Part shown: one piece after another, positions 48,588-57,713 of the stretch | Layout of the letters: every line of letters starts with the position of its first letter | How positions within the stretch are numbered: the stretch's first letter is position 1 | Source of the DNA: Hydrogenophaga aromaticivorans | Lineage (GTDB): Bacteria > Pseudomonadota > Gammaproteobacteria > Burkholderiales > Burkholderiaceae_C | Direction of reading: 5' to 3' | Length of the DNA: 64,000 nucleotides | Assembly (NCBI RefSeq): GCF_013387465.1 | Contig: NZ_VYGV01000016.1 | Span: forward strand, 368,872 to 432,871 | The notes under the pieces: model-generated | What the model saw: only the letters and a program-made list of their open reading frames with translations | The model's database searches: none | What the model was told of the DNA's origin: nothing | Translations under genes and position numbers: made by a program

Positions 48588-51260
48588 TCAGGTGTCAGTC
48601 TGCAAATCCAGCGAAACGAAACGGGTGTGGTAGTCGTCCGGATCGATGGGGTTGTGGCTCTCTTGGAAGCCCAGGTGGTGCGCAAGTTCCAGCATGCCGC
48701 GGTTGATGCGCAGCACAGTGCCCACCAGCCGCTGCGTGCCGCGCGCGCGCAGGTGTTCAATCATCTTGTCCATGAGCCGATGACCCAGGCCCGAGCCTTT
48801 GAGGTCGGAGCGCACGATGACGCCGAATTCGGCGGTGTGGTTGTCCGGGTCCACGGTGGCGCGCACGGTGCCCAGGGTTTCTTCGCCATCGCCTTCGATG
48901 TGGCGCGTGGCGATGAAGGCCATTTCGCGCGCGTAGTCGATCTGCGTGAGCCGCGCGAGCTCGCTGTGTTCGATGCTGCGCCGGCTGTAGAACACACGCA
49001 GGCGGATGTCTTCCGGGTCCAGCTTTTCCAGGAAGGCGCGGTGCTGCGGCTCGTCTTCCGGGCGGATCGGGCGCAACGTGACCGACTGGCCTTGCCAGTC
49101 CCAGGTCTCGATCAGCTCGGCCGGGTAGGGCCGGATGGCGAAGTTGGCTGCGCCGGCCGGCTGGCTGGCCGACACGCGCACGCGCGCATCGAGTGCGACC
49201 GCGCCCTCGTGGTTGACGAGCAGCGGGTTGATGTCGAGCTCGGCCAGCTCCGGCACGTCGGCCAGCAGCTGCGACACGCTGACCAGCACCTGGGCAATGG
49301 CGTCGATGTCGGCGGCCGGTTCGTCGCGGTAGCCCTTGAGCAGCTTCGCGATGCGGGTGCGCTGGATCTGCGCCAGCGCCAGCGGCGTGTTGAGCGGCGG
49401 CAGCGACAGCGCGCGATCGGCCAGCACCTCCACCGCCGTGCCACCGGCACCGAACAGGATGACCGGACCAAAGACAGGATCGACACTGGCGCCGATGATG
49501 AGTTCGTGCGCGTGCTTCTTGCGCACCATGGGCTGCACGGTGAAGCCCTGCACGTCGGCGTCGGGCCGCAGCTCGCGCACACGCACCAGCATGCTGGTGC
49601 AGACCTCGCGCAGCTCGCTGGCGCTGCCGATGTTGAGGCGCACGCCGCCGACGTCGCTCTTGTGGCTGATGGCGTGCGACAGGATCTTGACCACGACCGG
49701 ATACCCCAGGGCATCGGCAGCGGCCTGCGCTGCGTCCGCGCTCGCGCCGACCACGCGCGTGGGCACCACCGGCAGGCCGGCGGCGCCGAGCAGGGCCTTG
49801 GCTTCGGGTTCGGTGAGCAGCTCACGGCCATCGGCCAGCACGGCGCTCACGATGGTGCGGATGGCGGGCAGGTCGGGCGCGTGCGCGGCGCTGCGCGCCG
49901 GCGGCGTCTCCAACAGCTCTTCCTGATGCAGGCGGTAGGTGCGCAGGAAGTTGAAAGCGCGCACCGCTTCTTCGGGCGTGTTGTAGTCGGGCACGCCGGC
50001 TTGGCGAAAGGTCTGGCGCGCCTGCGCCACGGCGCCGTCACCGAGCCAGCAGCCCAGCACGCGCCGGGGGGCGGCCGTCACCTGCGGCAGCATGGCCTGT
50101 GCGATCTCGCTGCTGGGCACGATGGCGGTCGGCGCGTGGATGAAGAGCACGGCGTTGGCCGTGTCATGAGACAGCGCTTCGAGCGCGGCCACGTAGCGCT
50201 CGGCGGGCGCGTCGCCGATGATGTCCACCGGGTTGGCGTGCGACCAGTTGGCGGGCAGCACGGCGTCGAGCCGCGCGCGCAGGGCGTCGTCCAGCACGGC
50301 CAGTGGCACGCCTTCGGCCGCCGCGGCATCGGCCGCCATCACGCCGGCGCCACCGCCGTTGGTGAGCACGATGAGCGGGCCCGAGGGGCCGTCGCGGAAG
50401 CGCGACAGGGTTTCGGCGGCGAGGAACAGGTCGTGCAGCGTGTCCACGCGCAGCATGCCGGCGCGGGCGATGGCCGCGTCGAACACCGCGTCGGAGCCCG
50501 CGAGCGCACCGGTGTGTGAGGCAGCGGCGGCCTGGCCTGCGGCCGAGCGACCCGCCTTGACCACGATCACCGGCTTGTTGCGCGCGGCGGCGCGCGCCGC
50601 CGACATGAACTTGTGGCTCTCGTCCACGCTCTCGATGTAGAGCAGGATGGCGCGGGTCTTGGGATCGCTGCCGAGGTAGTCCAGCATGTCGCCGAAGTCC
50701 ACGTCGGCGCGTTCACCGAGCGACACGAAGTTCGAGAAGCCGATGCCGCGCGAGCCGGCCCAGTCGAGCATGGCGGTGACCAGTGCGCCCGACTGCGACA
50801 CGAAAGCCAGATCGCCCGGCAGCGCGCCGATGTGCGCGAAGCTGGCGTTCAGGCCCAGATGCGGCACCAGCAGGCCGATGCAGTTGGGGCCGAGGATGCG
50901 CAGCGTGTGCACCTTGGCGGCGTCGAGCATGGCCTGCCTGGTGGCCTTGTCGAGCCCGGCGGTGACGACGATGGCCGCGCGCGTGCCGCGCTCGCCGAGC
51001 GCCTGGATCAGCGGCACCACGGTGGTCGCGGGCGTGCAGATCACGGCGAGGTCGGGCGCCTCGGGCAGGTCTGCCACGTTGGCGTAGACCTTCACACCAT
51101 CGAGCGCCGCGTGTTTGGGGTTGACCGGGTAGAGCCGGCCGGGAAAGTTGCGGTGCAGGTTGCGCCAGACCGTGGCGCCCACACTGGACGGGCGCTGCGA
51201 TGCGCCGAACACCGCCACCGAGGCGGGTGCGAAGAGCGCGTCGAGGTGGCGGATGCTCAT
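48588..51260 (-). CDS. ADP-forming acyl-CoA synthetase/GNAT acetyltransferase fusion (PatZ/Pka-like)
   Basis: An 890-residue protein. It starts with a CoA-binding domain (LFAPASVAVFGASQRPSSVG), followed by succinyl-CoA-ligase-like parts with the active-site His in SHTGALAGSD, an ATP-grasp-like part and a C-terminal GNAT domain (about residues 730-890; GLGHRLMDKMIEHLRARG). The length and order match protein lysine acetyltransferases such as PatZ, which control enzymes like acetyl-CoA synthetase. The start at 51,260 overlaps the DUF502 gene stop by four bases. Confidence 0.9.
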   Translation of the reverse strand: MSIRHLDALFAPASVAVFGASQRPSSVGATVWRNLHRNFPGRLYPVNPKHAALDGVKVYANVADLPEAPDLAVICTPATTVVPLIQALGERGTRAAIVVTAGLDKATRQAMLDAAKVHTLRILGPNCIGLLVPHLGLNASFAHIGALPGDLAFVSQSGALVTAMLDWAGSRGIGFSNFVSLGERADVDFGDMLDYLGSDPKTRAILLYIESVDESHKFMSAARAAARNKPVIVVKAGRSAAGQAAAASHTGALAGSDAVFDAAIARAGMLRVDTLHDLFLAAETLSRFRDGPSGPLIVLTNGGGAGVMAADAAAAEGVPLAVLDDALRARLDAVLPANWSHANPVDIIGDAPAERYVAALEALSHDTANAVLFIHAPTAIVPSSEIAQAMLPQVTAAPRRVLGCWLGDGAVAQARQTFRQAGVPDYNTPEEAVRAFNFLRTYRLHQEELLETPPARSAAHAPDLPAIRTIVSAVLADGRELLTEPEAKALLGAAGLPVVPTRVVGASADAAQAAADALGYPVVVKILSHAISHKSDVGGVRLNIGSASELREVCTSMLVRVRELRPDADVQGFTVQPMVRKKHAHELIIGASVDPVFGPVILFGAGGTAVEVLADRALSLPPLNTPLALAQIQRTRIAKLLKGYRDEPAADIDAIAQVLVSVSQLLADVPELAELDINPLLVNHEGAVALDARVRVSASQPAGAANFAIRPYPAELIETWDWQGQSVTLRPIRPEDEPQHRAFLEKLDPEDIRLRVFYSRRSIEHSELARLTQIDYAREMAFIATRHIEGDGEETLGTVRATVDPDNHTAEFGVIVRSDLKGSGLGHRLMDKMIEHLRARGTQRLVGTVLRINRGMLELAHHLGFQESHNPIDPDDYHTRFVSLDLQTDT

Positions 51261-51895
51261 GGGGTGGTCTCGGATTTTCCGTTCTTGTTCGAAGACATGA
51301 ACGCGATCAGCGCCATGCGCATGGCTTCTTCGACCGACATGTCCACCGGCACCGTCCAGCTGCGCGGCACAAACACGGTGTAGCCGCCGATCATGTAGCC
51401 CATGGGCAGGTAGACGGCGACCTGGTCTTCCAGCTCGCCGATGCCCTTGGGCAGGCCTTTCATGCTCTGGCGCGTCACCAGGCCGACGATGCTCAGCTCG
51501 TGGCCGGGCATCTTGAGCAACACGACCTGCTGCGCGTCCTGCTCGTGCGGCGCGAAGTAGTCGGCGAAGTTCTTCAGCGACGAGTAGATGCTTTTCACCA
51601 CCGGCAGGTTGGTGAACGGCAGTTCGATGTAGGAGAGCAGCTTGCCGGTGGTGCTCAGCGACATGAAAAAGCCGAGTGCCAGGATCACCGCCGCCCCGAG
51701 CGCGATGCCGAGCCCGGGCAGGTAGAAGTCGCCAATGAAGGGGCGCAGCAGCCAGATGGCGGTGCGCTCGGTCCAGGTGACGAACAGCACCAGCACATAC
51801 ACCGTGATGGCGAGGGGCAGAAAGGTGATCAGGCCGCGAAAGAAGTACTGCGAGAGGCGCTTCATGGTGGGCTCGGGGGGTGCGGGTGGGGTCAT
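51257..51895 (-). CDS. DUF502-family membrane protein
   Basis: A 212-residue membrane protein of the DUF502 family. It has two N-terminal helices (FFRGLITFLPLAITVYVLVLFV; GLGIALGAAVILALGFFMSL), then a soluble domain with PFTNLPVVKSIYSSLKNFADYF and a YMIGGYTVFVP stretch. Function is unknown. The ATG at 51,895 has a weak GGAA; another ATG is at 51,865. It is the first gene of the unit with the PatZ-like gene. Confidence 0.87.
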   Translation of the reverse strand: MTPPAPPEPTMKRLSQYFFRGLITFLPLAITVYVLVLFVTWTERTAIWLLRPFIGDFYLPGLGIALGAAVILALGFFMSLSTTGKLLSYIELPFTNLPVVKSIYSSLKNFADYFAPHEQDAQQVVLLKMPGHELSIVGLVTRQSMKGLPKGIGELEDQVAVYLPMGYMIGGYTVFVPRSWTVPVDMSVEEAMRMALIAFMSSNKNGKSETTP

Positions 51896-52081
51896 GTTTC
51901 CAGCATAGCAGCCGGCATGCGGCGCCGGTATGGCGCCAGGCGGTTGCCCCGGGGGCGTGGCTTGCAAAACCGGAAAGCAGCCCCATCTGCCTTTTTCTTG
52001 TGCCAGGCTGTTTCATGGTCACCGCCATGGCGTGACCCGCGCGCCGAAGCGCTTCATACTCCCGGAACTCCCAACCGCCCG

Positions 52082-52450
52082 ATGGCTCTTTCCCTCATGA
52101 ATGGATTTGCTGATTTTCTAGAGCGCGTGCTGCGTGGGCTCCTCAAGCTCGTGCTGGTGCTCGCCGCCCTGGTGTTTGTGGTGAGCTTCCTGCTGGCGGC
52201 CCTCATGGTGGTGGCGGGCGTGTCGCTGTGGTCGCTGATCACCGGGCGCAAGCCGGCCCCGGTGGTGATGTTCAGCCGCATGCGCGAGCAGTCGCAGCGT
52301 TACACCCGCGGCGTCTGGCCCGGTCAGGCGGGCGCGCCAGCGGGCGATGTGGTCGATGTGCAAGCCACCGAGGTGCCCGAGGCCGCGGCCGGCGGATCGC
52401 CAGACCAGGGCGGTGCGGCATCGCCGGGACCGGATCGCGTTCTGCGCTGA
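52082..52450 (+). CDS. Small membrane protein, unknown function
   Basis: A 122-residue protein with one long hydrophobic stretch (LLKLVLVLAALVFVVSFLL then AALMVVAGVSLWSLI), and an Ala/Gly/Pro-rich cytoplasmic tail. ATG at 52,082 or 52,097 are possible starts. Similar short proteins occur in this place in related genomes (recall). It converges on rsmI. Confidence 0.7.
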   Translation: MALSLMNGFADFLERVLRGLLKLVLVLAALVFVVSFLLAALMVVAGVSLWSLITGRKPAPVVMFSRMREQSQRYTRGVWPGQAGAPAGDVVDVQATEVPEAAAGGSPDQGGAASPGPDRVLR

Positions 52451-52480
52451 ACGGTCGGCGGCAATGCGTCGCGTCCCGGA

Positions 52481-53449
52481 TCAGTCGGCGTCGGTTTCGG
52501 GGGCGGTTTTGCGCCGGGCCAGGGCCGCGTCGTAGAGCGCGTTGCGCGGCTGGCCGGTGATCTCGGCGCACAGGCGCACGGCGGTTTTCACCGGCAGCTC
52601 GGCCAGCAGCAGGTCGAGCGTGCGCAAGGCCGCGGCATCCAGGGCCGTTTCTTCGCCACTGGCGGCGGCTTGCGGGTGCACCATCAGCACGAATTCCCCG
52701 CGTGTGCGGTGCGCACCGGCCAGCAGCCAGGCCGGGAACTCCCGCGCCGGCAACTGCGCCACTTCCTCAAACTGCTTGGTCAGCTCGCGACCCACGGTGA
52801 GCGGACGTTCGCCCAGGCTGGCCAACTCCTTGGCCAGTGCCTCGATGCGGTGCGGCGCTTCCAGCAGCACGCAGGCGCGCGCGTCGGCGCCGATCTGCTG
52901 CACCTCGCGCTGGCGCTCGGCCGCCTTGGGCGAGAGAAAACCGGCGAACACGAAGCGACCGTTCCAGCCACCCGCCTGGTGGGTGAAGCCCGCCACGCTG
53001 AGCAGCGCCGTGATGCTGCTGGCGCCGGGGATCGGCACGCAGCGAAGCCCGGCCGCGGTCACGGCCGCGGCCAGCCGGGCGCCGGGATCGCTCACGCCCG
53101 GCGTGCCCGCGTCGCTCACATAGGCCACGCGCTGGCCTTCCTGCAGGCGCTGCAGCACGGTCTGCGCGGCCTCGGTCTCGTTGTGCTCGTGCAGCGCCAG
53201 CAGCGGCTTGTGCAGGCCATACCCCTGCAGCAGGGCGGCGGTGTGGCGTTTGTCCTCGCAGGCCACGGTGTCGACCAATGACAGCACCTGCAGCGCACGC
53301 AGCCCGATGTCGGCCAGGTTACCGATCGGCGTGGCGACCATGTAGAGCGCGCCCTGCGGATAATGCTGGTGAGCGGCCGCTTCACGCGCGGCGGCCAACA
53401 GGGATGGAGTGCTTGCAGACAATGTGGTTTTCCAGAAAACAGGGGCCAT
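52481..53449 (-). CDS. rsmI: 16S rRNA 2'-O-ribose C1402 methyltransferase
   Basis: A 322-residue RsmI. The SAM-dependent tetrapyrrole-methylase fold shows LYMVATPIGNLADIGLRAL, VACEDKRHTAALL, VAYVSDAGTPGVSDPG and VPIPGASSITALLSVAGF, which are diagnostic. It modifies C1402 in the ribosomal decoding site. Its 5' end overlaps the 5' end of the divergent yraN gene by 28 bases if both annotated ATGs are used; a later in-frame start for rsmI is possible. Confidence 0.94.
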   Translation of the reverse strand: MAPVFWKTTLSASTPSLLAAAREAAAHQHYPQGALYMVATPIGNLADIGLRALQVLSLVDTVACEDKRHTAALLQGYGLHKPLLALHEHNETEAAQTVLQRLQEGQRVAYVSDAGTPGVSDPGARLAAAVTAAGLRCVPIPGASSITALLSVAGFTHQAGGWNGRFVFAGFLSPKAAERQREVQQIGADARACVLLEAPHRIEALAKELASLGERPLTVGRELTKQFEEVAQLPAREFPAWLLAGAHRTRGEFVLMVHPQAAASGEETALDAAALRTLDLLLAELPVKTAVRLCAEITGQPRNALYDAALARRKTAPETDAD

Positions 53450-53877
53450 CAGGCCCGACCGAAAGTGGCCCGGCCGTCACCACCAAGCAGCGCGGCGACG
53501 CGGCCGAGGACGCCGCGCTGGAGCACCTGCAGCGCCACGGCCTGCGCCTGGTGCAGCGCAACTTCAGGACGCCCGGGCGCGGCGGTGGCGAGGTCGATTT
53601 GATTATGCGCGACCGTGATGGCACGCTGGTCTTCGTCGAGGTTCGGCAGCGCGCCAGCGCCTCCCGCGGCGGGGCCGGCGGCAGCATCACGGCGCTCAAG
53701 CAGCGCCGCATCGTTTTCGCGGCGCGGCACTTTTTGCAGCGGCTCGGCTCAGAACCCTCATGCCGCTTCGATGTGGTGCTGATCCAGGGGCGCACGGGTG
53801 CCCCGGATGGCGACCGCGGGGCGCCTGTGCACATCGAATGGCTGCGTGCGGCATTTGATGCGAGCGCAACTTTTTGA
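53422..53877 (+). CDS. yraN: YraN family (UPF0102) endonuclease-like protein
   Basis: A 151-residue YraN with the endonuclease-like fold motifs GDAAEDAALEHLQRHG, RNFRTPGRGGGEVDLIM (Asp) and GTLVFVEVRQR (E-V-R/K). The function is uncertain; the family is nearly always beside rsmI, as here. It starts at MWFSRKQ. It overlaps the divergent rsmI start. A 27-bp gap leads to the SIS-domain gene. Confidence 0.9.
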   Translation: MWFSRKQGPSGPTESGPAVTTKQRGDAAEDAALEHLQRHGLRLVQRNFRTPGRGGGEVDLIMRDRDGTLVFVEVRQRASASRGGAGGSITALKQRRIVFAARHFLQRLGSEPSCRFDVVLIQGRTGAPDGDRGAPVHIEWLRAAFDASATF

Positions 53878-53904
53878 TACGCCTCTCACCGCTATGATCC
53901 CCTC

Positions 53905-54525
53905 ATGCTTTTGCAACGGATACAACAACAGTTCATCGACAGCGCCGATCTGAAGTACCAGTGTGCGCAGTCACTCGCGCCGGTGGTGGAAGCGGCGATT
54001 GGCGCGGTGCTGGCCTGCGTGACCGGCGGGGGCAAGGTGCTGAGCTGCGGCAACGGGCCCTCGGCCGCGGCGGCCCAGCACTTTGCGGCCAGCTTCGTGG
54101 GTCGGTACGACCGCGAGCGCCCCGAGCTGGCGGCGTTCTCGCTGTCCGCCGACGCCGCGGTGCTGACCGGCATCGCCAACGATTTTGATGCCCGCGCGAT
54201 CTTTTCGCGCCAGGTGCGGGCCCTCGGCCAGGCGGGGGACGTGCTGCTGGCGCTGTCCACCAGCGGCAATTCGGCCAATATGATCGCGGCCATCGAAGCG
54301 GCCCACGAACGCGACATGTCGGTGGTGGCGCTCACGGGTGCGCGCGGCGGTCGCCTGGCCCAGCTGTTGCGCGACACCGATGTGCACGTGTGCGTGCCGC
54401 ATGAGTTGCCGGCCCGGATTCTCGAAGTGCATCACCTTGTGTTGCACTGCATTTGCGACGGTGTGGATGCCCAGCTGCTGGGCCTGCCCGACACTTTGAT
54501 CAACGAACAGGAGAACCTCGCATGA
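53905..54525 (+). CDS. SIS-domain protein, DiaA/GmhA (phosphoheptose isomerase-like)
   Basis: A 206-residue SIS-domain protein with GGGKVLSCGNGPSAAAAQHF and LLALSTSGNSANMIAAIE, typical of the phosphoheptose isomerase/DiaA group. Its position between yraN and the BON lipoprotein gene is the usual diaA place, favouring the DnaA-binding initiator-associating role over LPS heptose synthesis, though sequence alone does not decide. It overlaps the next gene by four bases. Confidence 0.9.
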   Translation: MLLQRIQQQFIDSADLKYQCAQSLAPVVEAAIGAVLACVTGGGKVLSCGNGPSAAAAQHFAASFVGRYDRERPELAAFSLSADAAVLTGIANDFDARAIFSRQVRALGQAGDVLLALSTSGNSANMIAAIEAAHERDMSVVALTGARGGRLAQLLRDTDVHVCVPHELPARILEVHHLVLHCICDGVDAQLLGLPDTLINEQENLA

Positions 54526-55139
54526 AACGTTTCCCGTCGACCGGCCGCCTGGCGGCCAGCATCCTGGGTGTGGCTGCACTGGCGGCCACCGTGTCTGCCT
54601 GCGCACCGCTGATGGTGGGTGGCGCCGCCATGACCGGTGCCGTCGTCGCCACCGACCGGCGCAGCTCGGGCGCACAACTGGACGACCAGGGCATTGAACT
54701 GCGTGCCGCCAACCGCCTGCGCGATCAGATGGGCAGCCGCGCCCGCATCAGCGTGACCAGCTACAACCGCCGTGCGTTGCTGACCGGCGAGGTGGCCAAC
54801 GAGCGCGACAAGGCCCTGGCGTACGAGATCGTCGCCAAGACGGACAACGTGGCGTCGGTGTTCAACGAACTGGACATCACCAACAGCCCCACGTTCAAGG
54901 AAAAGGCCGAAGACACGTTGCTGACCGGGCGGGTGAAGGCGGGCCTGGTGGACACCAAGAACCTGTCGGCCAATTCCTTCAAGGTGGTGAGTGAACGCGG
55001 TTCGGTGTTCCTGATGGGCCGGGTGACCCAGCGCGAGGCCGATCAGGCCACGGAAGTGGCACGCACGACCAAGGGCGCGCAACGCGTGGTCCGCTTGTTC
55101 GAAATCATCTCTGAAGAAGAACTGGCTCGGATGAAATAG
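54522..55139 (+). CDS. BON-domain outer-membrane lipoprotein (DolP/YraP-like)
   Basis: A 205-residue lipoprotein with a signal peptide and lipobox (AATVSAC, Cys acylated) and two BON domains: residues about 60-115 (ISVTSYNRRALLTGEVANE) and 140-200 (FKVVSERGSVFLMGRVTQRE). DolP maintains outer-membrane integrity. Its start overlaps the diaA-like stop. The neighbourhood rsmI-yraN-diaA-dolP is conserved in proteobacteria. Confidence 0.92.
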   Translation: MKRFPSTGRLAASILGVAALAATVSACAPLMVGGAAMTGAVVATDRRSSGAQLDDQGIELRAANRLRDQMGSRARISVTSYNRRALLTGEVANERDKALAYEIVAKTDNVASVFNELDITNSPTFKEKAEDTLLTGRVKAGLVDTKNLSANSFKVVSERGSVFLMGRVTQREADQATEVARTTKGAQRVVRLFEIISEEELARMK

Positions 55140-55140
55140 G

Positions 55141-55355
55141 CTCCCCCCGCGCCGGCTTCGCCGTCACCCCCCAGGGGGCGATGCGAGTGGCCCGGCGAAG
55201 CCGGTTCCACCGCATCCTGGGATTGAGTCCCGCGCTCCGGAGAGATGGCCTGCGAACAGAGGGGAAGTCAGTCCAAGGGCACCGCGGAACCGGCTTTGCC
55301 GGGCCGCCAGTGCCGCCCCCTGGGGGGTGCCGGCGAAGCCGGCGCGGGGGGTACC
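55141..55355. repeat. Pair of inverted REP-like elements
   Basis: The region 55,141-55,208 contains GCCCGGCGAAGCCGGTTCC and, inverted, 55,284-55,307 reads GCGGAACCGGCTTTGCCGGG; both are joined to C/G-run hairpins (CCCCCCAGGGGG-like). The two copies face each other around a 75-base spacer, a BIME-like form. The second copy runs up to the stop codon of the following minus-strand gene. It probably ends transcription from both sides. Confidence 0.8.
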
Positions 55356-56216
55356 TTATTTCAAGCGCTTGATCAGGCTGGAGGTGTCCAGCCGGTTCCC
55401 GCCCATGGCCTGCACGTCGGCGTAGAACTGGTCCACCAGGGCGGTGACCGGCAGGCGCGCGCCGTTGCGCTTGGCCTCGTCCAGCACCAGCCCGAGGTCC
55501 TTGCGCATCCAGTCCACGGCGAAGCCGAAATCGAACTGATCGGCCACCATGGTCTTGCCGCGGTTGTCGAGCTGCCAGCTTTGCGCGGCGCCCTTGCCGA
55601 TCACGTCGAGCACCTGCTTCATGTCCAGCCCGGCCTTCTGGCCAAACGCGATGGCTTCGGCCAGGCCTTGCACCAGGCCTGCGATGCAGATCTGGTTGAC
55701 CATCTTGGCGAGCTGGCCGGCACCGCTGGCGCCCAGCAGCGTGAAGGCGCGCGAGAAGGCCATGGCCGCGGGCTGGGCCTTCTCGAACGCGGCGGCATCA
55801 CCACCGCACATCACCGTCAGCAGGCCGTTCTGCGCACCCGCCTGTCCCCCAGAGACGGGGGCATCCACAAACGCGAGCCCCAGGTTTTTCGCGGCGCCAT
55901 ACAGCTCGCGCGCCACATCGGCTGAGGCCGTCGTGTGGTCCACAAACACCGCACCCGGCGCCATGCCGGCAAATGCGCCATCGGCCCCCAGCGTCACCGC
56001 ACGCAGATCATCGTCGTTGCCCACGCAGGAAAACACGATGTCGGCACCCGTGGCCGCTTCGCGCGGTGTGGCCTTGGCCGAGCCGCCGAACTCCGCCAGC
56101 CAGGCCTGCGCCTTGGCCGGCGAGCGGTTGTAGACCGTCACCGAATGCCCGGCACGGGCCAGATGCCCAGCCATGGGAAAACCCATGACGCCGAGGCCGA
56201 GAAAAGCGACTTTCAT
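55356..56216 (-). CDS. NAD(P)-dependent beta-hydroxyacid dehydrogenase family (3-hydroxyisobutyrate DH/tartronate-semialdehyde reductase-like)
   Basis: A 286-residue dehydrogenase. It begins with the Rossmann motif KVAFLGLGVMGFPMAGHLARAG, has the substrate motif FVDAPVSGGQAGAQNGLLTVM and the catalytic Lys in GQLAKMVNQICIAG. The family includes 3-hydroxyisobutyrate, tartronate-semialdehyde and glyoxylate/succinic-semialdehyde reductases. An ATG 14 codons upstream (56,258) gives a longer version, but the family starts at MKVAF. It has REP elements on both sides. Confidence 0.9.
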   Translation of the reverse strand: MKVAFLGLGVMGFPMAGHLARAGHSVTVYNRSPAKAQAWLAEFGGSAKATPREAATGADIVFSCVGNDDDLRAVTLGADGAFAGMAPGAVFVDHTTASADVARELYGAAKNLGLAFVDAPVSGGQAGAQNGLLTVMCGGDAAAFEKAQPAAMAFSRAFTLLGASGAGQLAKMVNQICIAGLVQGLAEAIAFGQKAGLDMKQVLDVIGKGAAQSWQLDNRGKTMVADQFDFGFAVDWMRKDLGLVLDEAKRNGARLPVTALVDQFYADVQAMGGNRLDTSSLIKRLK

Positions 56217-56320
56217 CGGAGCAACAGATTCGTAAGTTTTCGAGGCGATGGAACTCATGAGGGGATGCCTTTAAAGAGGTGCCGAGAAATCGGTTCGGCC
56301 GGAGCGAGATGACCAACCCG

Positions 56321-56402
56321 GAACGCGGAGGAACCGGCTTCGCCGGGCCGCACCGCGTTGCCCCCTTGAGGGGGTGACGCGCCTTTGGGCGCGGCGCGGG
56401 GG
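56321..56402. repeat. REP-like element between the dehydrogenase and pilU
   Basis: Contains GAACGCGGAGGAACCGGCTT followed by CGCCGGGCCGC and the hairpin CCCCCTTGAGGGGG, the same layout as the other copies at 55 kb and 57.6 kb. Found downstream of the pilU stop. Confidence 0.75.
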
Positions 56403-56406
56403 TGGG

Positions 56407-57543
56407 TCAAACAATCGTCATGTGTTCCGTGCCCGCTGCCAGGTCCACCGTCTTGGCGCGCTGGCTGTTGAGCTTGATCTGCAAGCGCAGGTCGTTGAGC
56501 GAGTCGGCGTTGCGCAGAGCGTCTTCGAGCGTGATGAGGTTGGCCTCGAAGGCGTTGAACAGGGCCTGGTCAAAGGTCTGCATGCCCATCTGAGTGCTTT
56601 TCTTCATGATCTCCTTGATCTCGGCGACCTCGCCCTTGAAGATCAGATCGGAGATCAGCGGTGAGTTGAGCAGCACCTCCACCGCGGCAAAACGGCCCTT
56701 GTTGTCCTGGCGCGGCACCAGGCGTTGAGAGATCATGGCGCGCAGGTTGAGCGACAGGTCCATCAGCAGTTGCGGGCGGCGCTCTTCGGGGAAGAAGTTG
56801 ATGATCCGGTCCAGCGCCTGGTTGGCGCTGTTGGCGTGCAGGGTGGCCATGCACAGGTGGCCGGTTTCCGAAAACTGGATCGCGTGTTCCATGGTTTCGC
56901 GGGTGCGGATCTCACCCATGAGGATCACGTCAGGTGCCTGGCGCAGGGTGTTCTTGAGGGCGGCGTCCCAGCTGTCGGTGTCCAGCCCCACTTCGCGCTG
57001 CGTGACCACGCAGTTCTTGTGCGGGTGCACGAACTCGATCGGGTCTTCGATCGTGATGATGTGGCCAAATGTGTTTTCGTTGCGCCAGTCCACCATGGCC
57101 GCCAGCGAGGTGGACTTGCCCGAACCCGTGGCGCCGACGAGGATGCACAGGCCGCGTTTGGACAGGCTGACATCTTTCATCACCTGGGGCAGACCGAGCT
57201 TGTCGATGGTGGGCAGGATGGCCGGGATGGTCCGCAAGACCATGCCCACCTTGCCCTGCTGGATGAAGGCACTGACCCGGAAGCGACCGATGGAGGGTGG
57301 CGAGATGGCGAAGTTGCATTCCTTGGAGCGTTCAAACTCGGCCGCCTGCTTGTCGTTCATGATGGCACGCGCCAGCGACAGCGTGTGCACCGCGTTGAGG
57401 GGCTGCGGCGACACCTTCACGACCTTGCCGTCCACCTTGATCGCCGGCGGAAAGTCGGCCGTGATGAACAGGTCGCTGCCCGCCCGGCTCAGCATGAGCT
57501 TGAGCAGGTCGTTGATGAACTTGGATGCCTGGTCGCGTTCCAT
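56407..57543 (-). CDS. pilU: Type IV pilus retraction ATPase PilU
   Basis: A 378-residue PilT-like ATPase with Walker A (LVGATGSGKSTSLAAM), the Asp box (IIIEDP-like: IITIEDPIEFVH), Walker B (VILMGEIRTRETME) and the His box (HLCMATLHANSANQAL). The longer C-terminus and N-terminal FINDLLKLMLSRAGSDLFI identify PilU, which supports PilT in pilus retraction. It is in the common tandem with pilT, separated by a REP element. Confidence 0.93.
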   Translation of the reverse strand: MERDQASKFINDLLKLMLSRAGSDLFITADFPPAIKVDGKVVKVSPQPLNAVHTLSLARAIMNDKQAAEFERSKECNFAISPPSIGRFRVSAFIQQGKVGMVLRTIPAILPTIDKLGLPQVMKDVSLSKRGLCILVGATGSGKSTSLAAMVDWRNENTFGHIITIEDPIEFVHPHKNCVVTQREVGLDTDSWDAALKNTLRQAPDVILMGEIRTRETMEHAIQFSETGHLCMATLHANSANQALDRIINFFPEERRPQLLMDLSLNLRAMISQRLVPRQDNKGRFAAVEVLLNSPLISDLIFKGEVAEIKEIMKKSTQMGMQTFDQALFNAFEANLITLEDALRNADSLNDLRLQIKLNSQRAKTVDLAAGTEHMTIV

Positions 57544-57620
57544 GAGGGACTACCTTGTTTCAAAAACTTGGTCTACGCTCCGGAGAGCGGGGAATGTTGG
57601 AAGCTGGAACGCCAGCTCAG

Positions 57621-57700
57621 AACGCGGCGGAACCGGCTTTGCCGGGCCGCTCGCGTTGCCCCCTGGGGGGGATGCGGCCACACGCAGTGGGCAAGCGACG
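57621..57700. repeat. REP-like element between pilU and pilT
   Basis: Contains GCGGCGGAACCGGCTTTGCC then GGGCCGC and CCCCCTGGGGGG. It is the same element as at 55.3 kb and 56.3 kb, in the 170-bp gap between the two pilus ATPase genes. Confidence 0.75.
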
Positions 57701-57713
57701 GGGGAGAGCATGT

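Noticed and set aside
53905..54525. Calling the SIS protein gmhA with certainty
   Set aside because: The rsmI-yraN-BON context fits diaA; sequence alone cannot decide, so no symbol was given.
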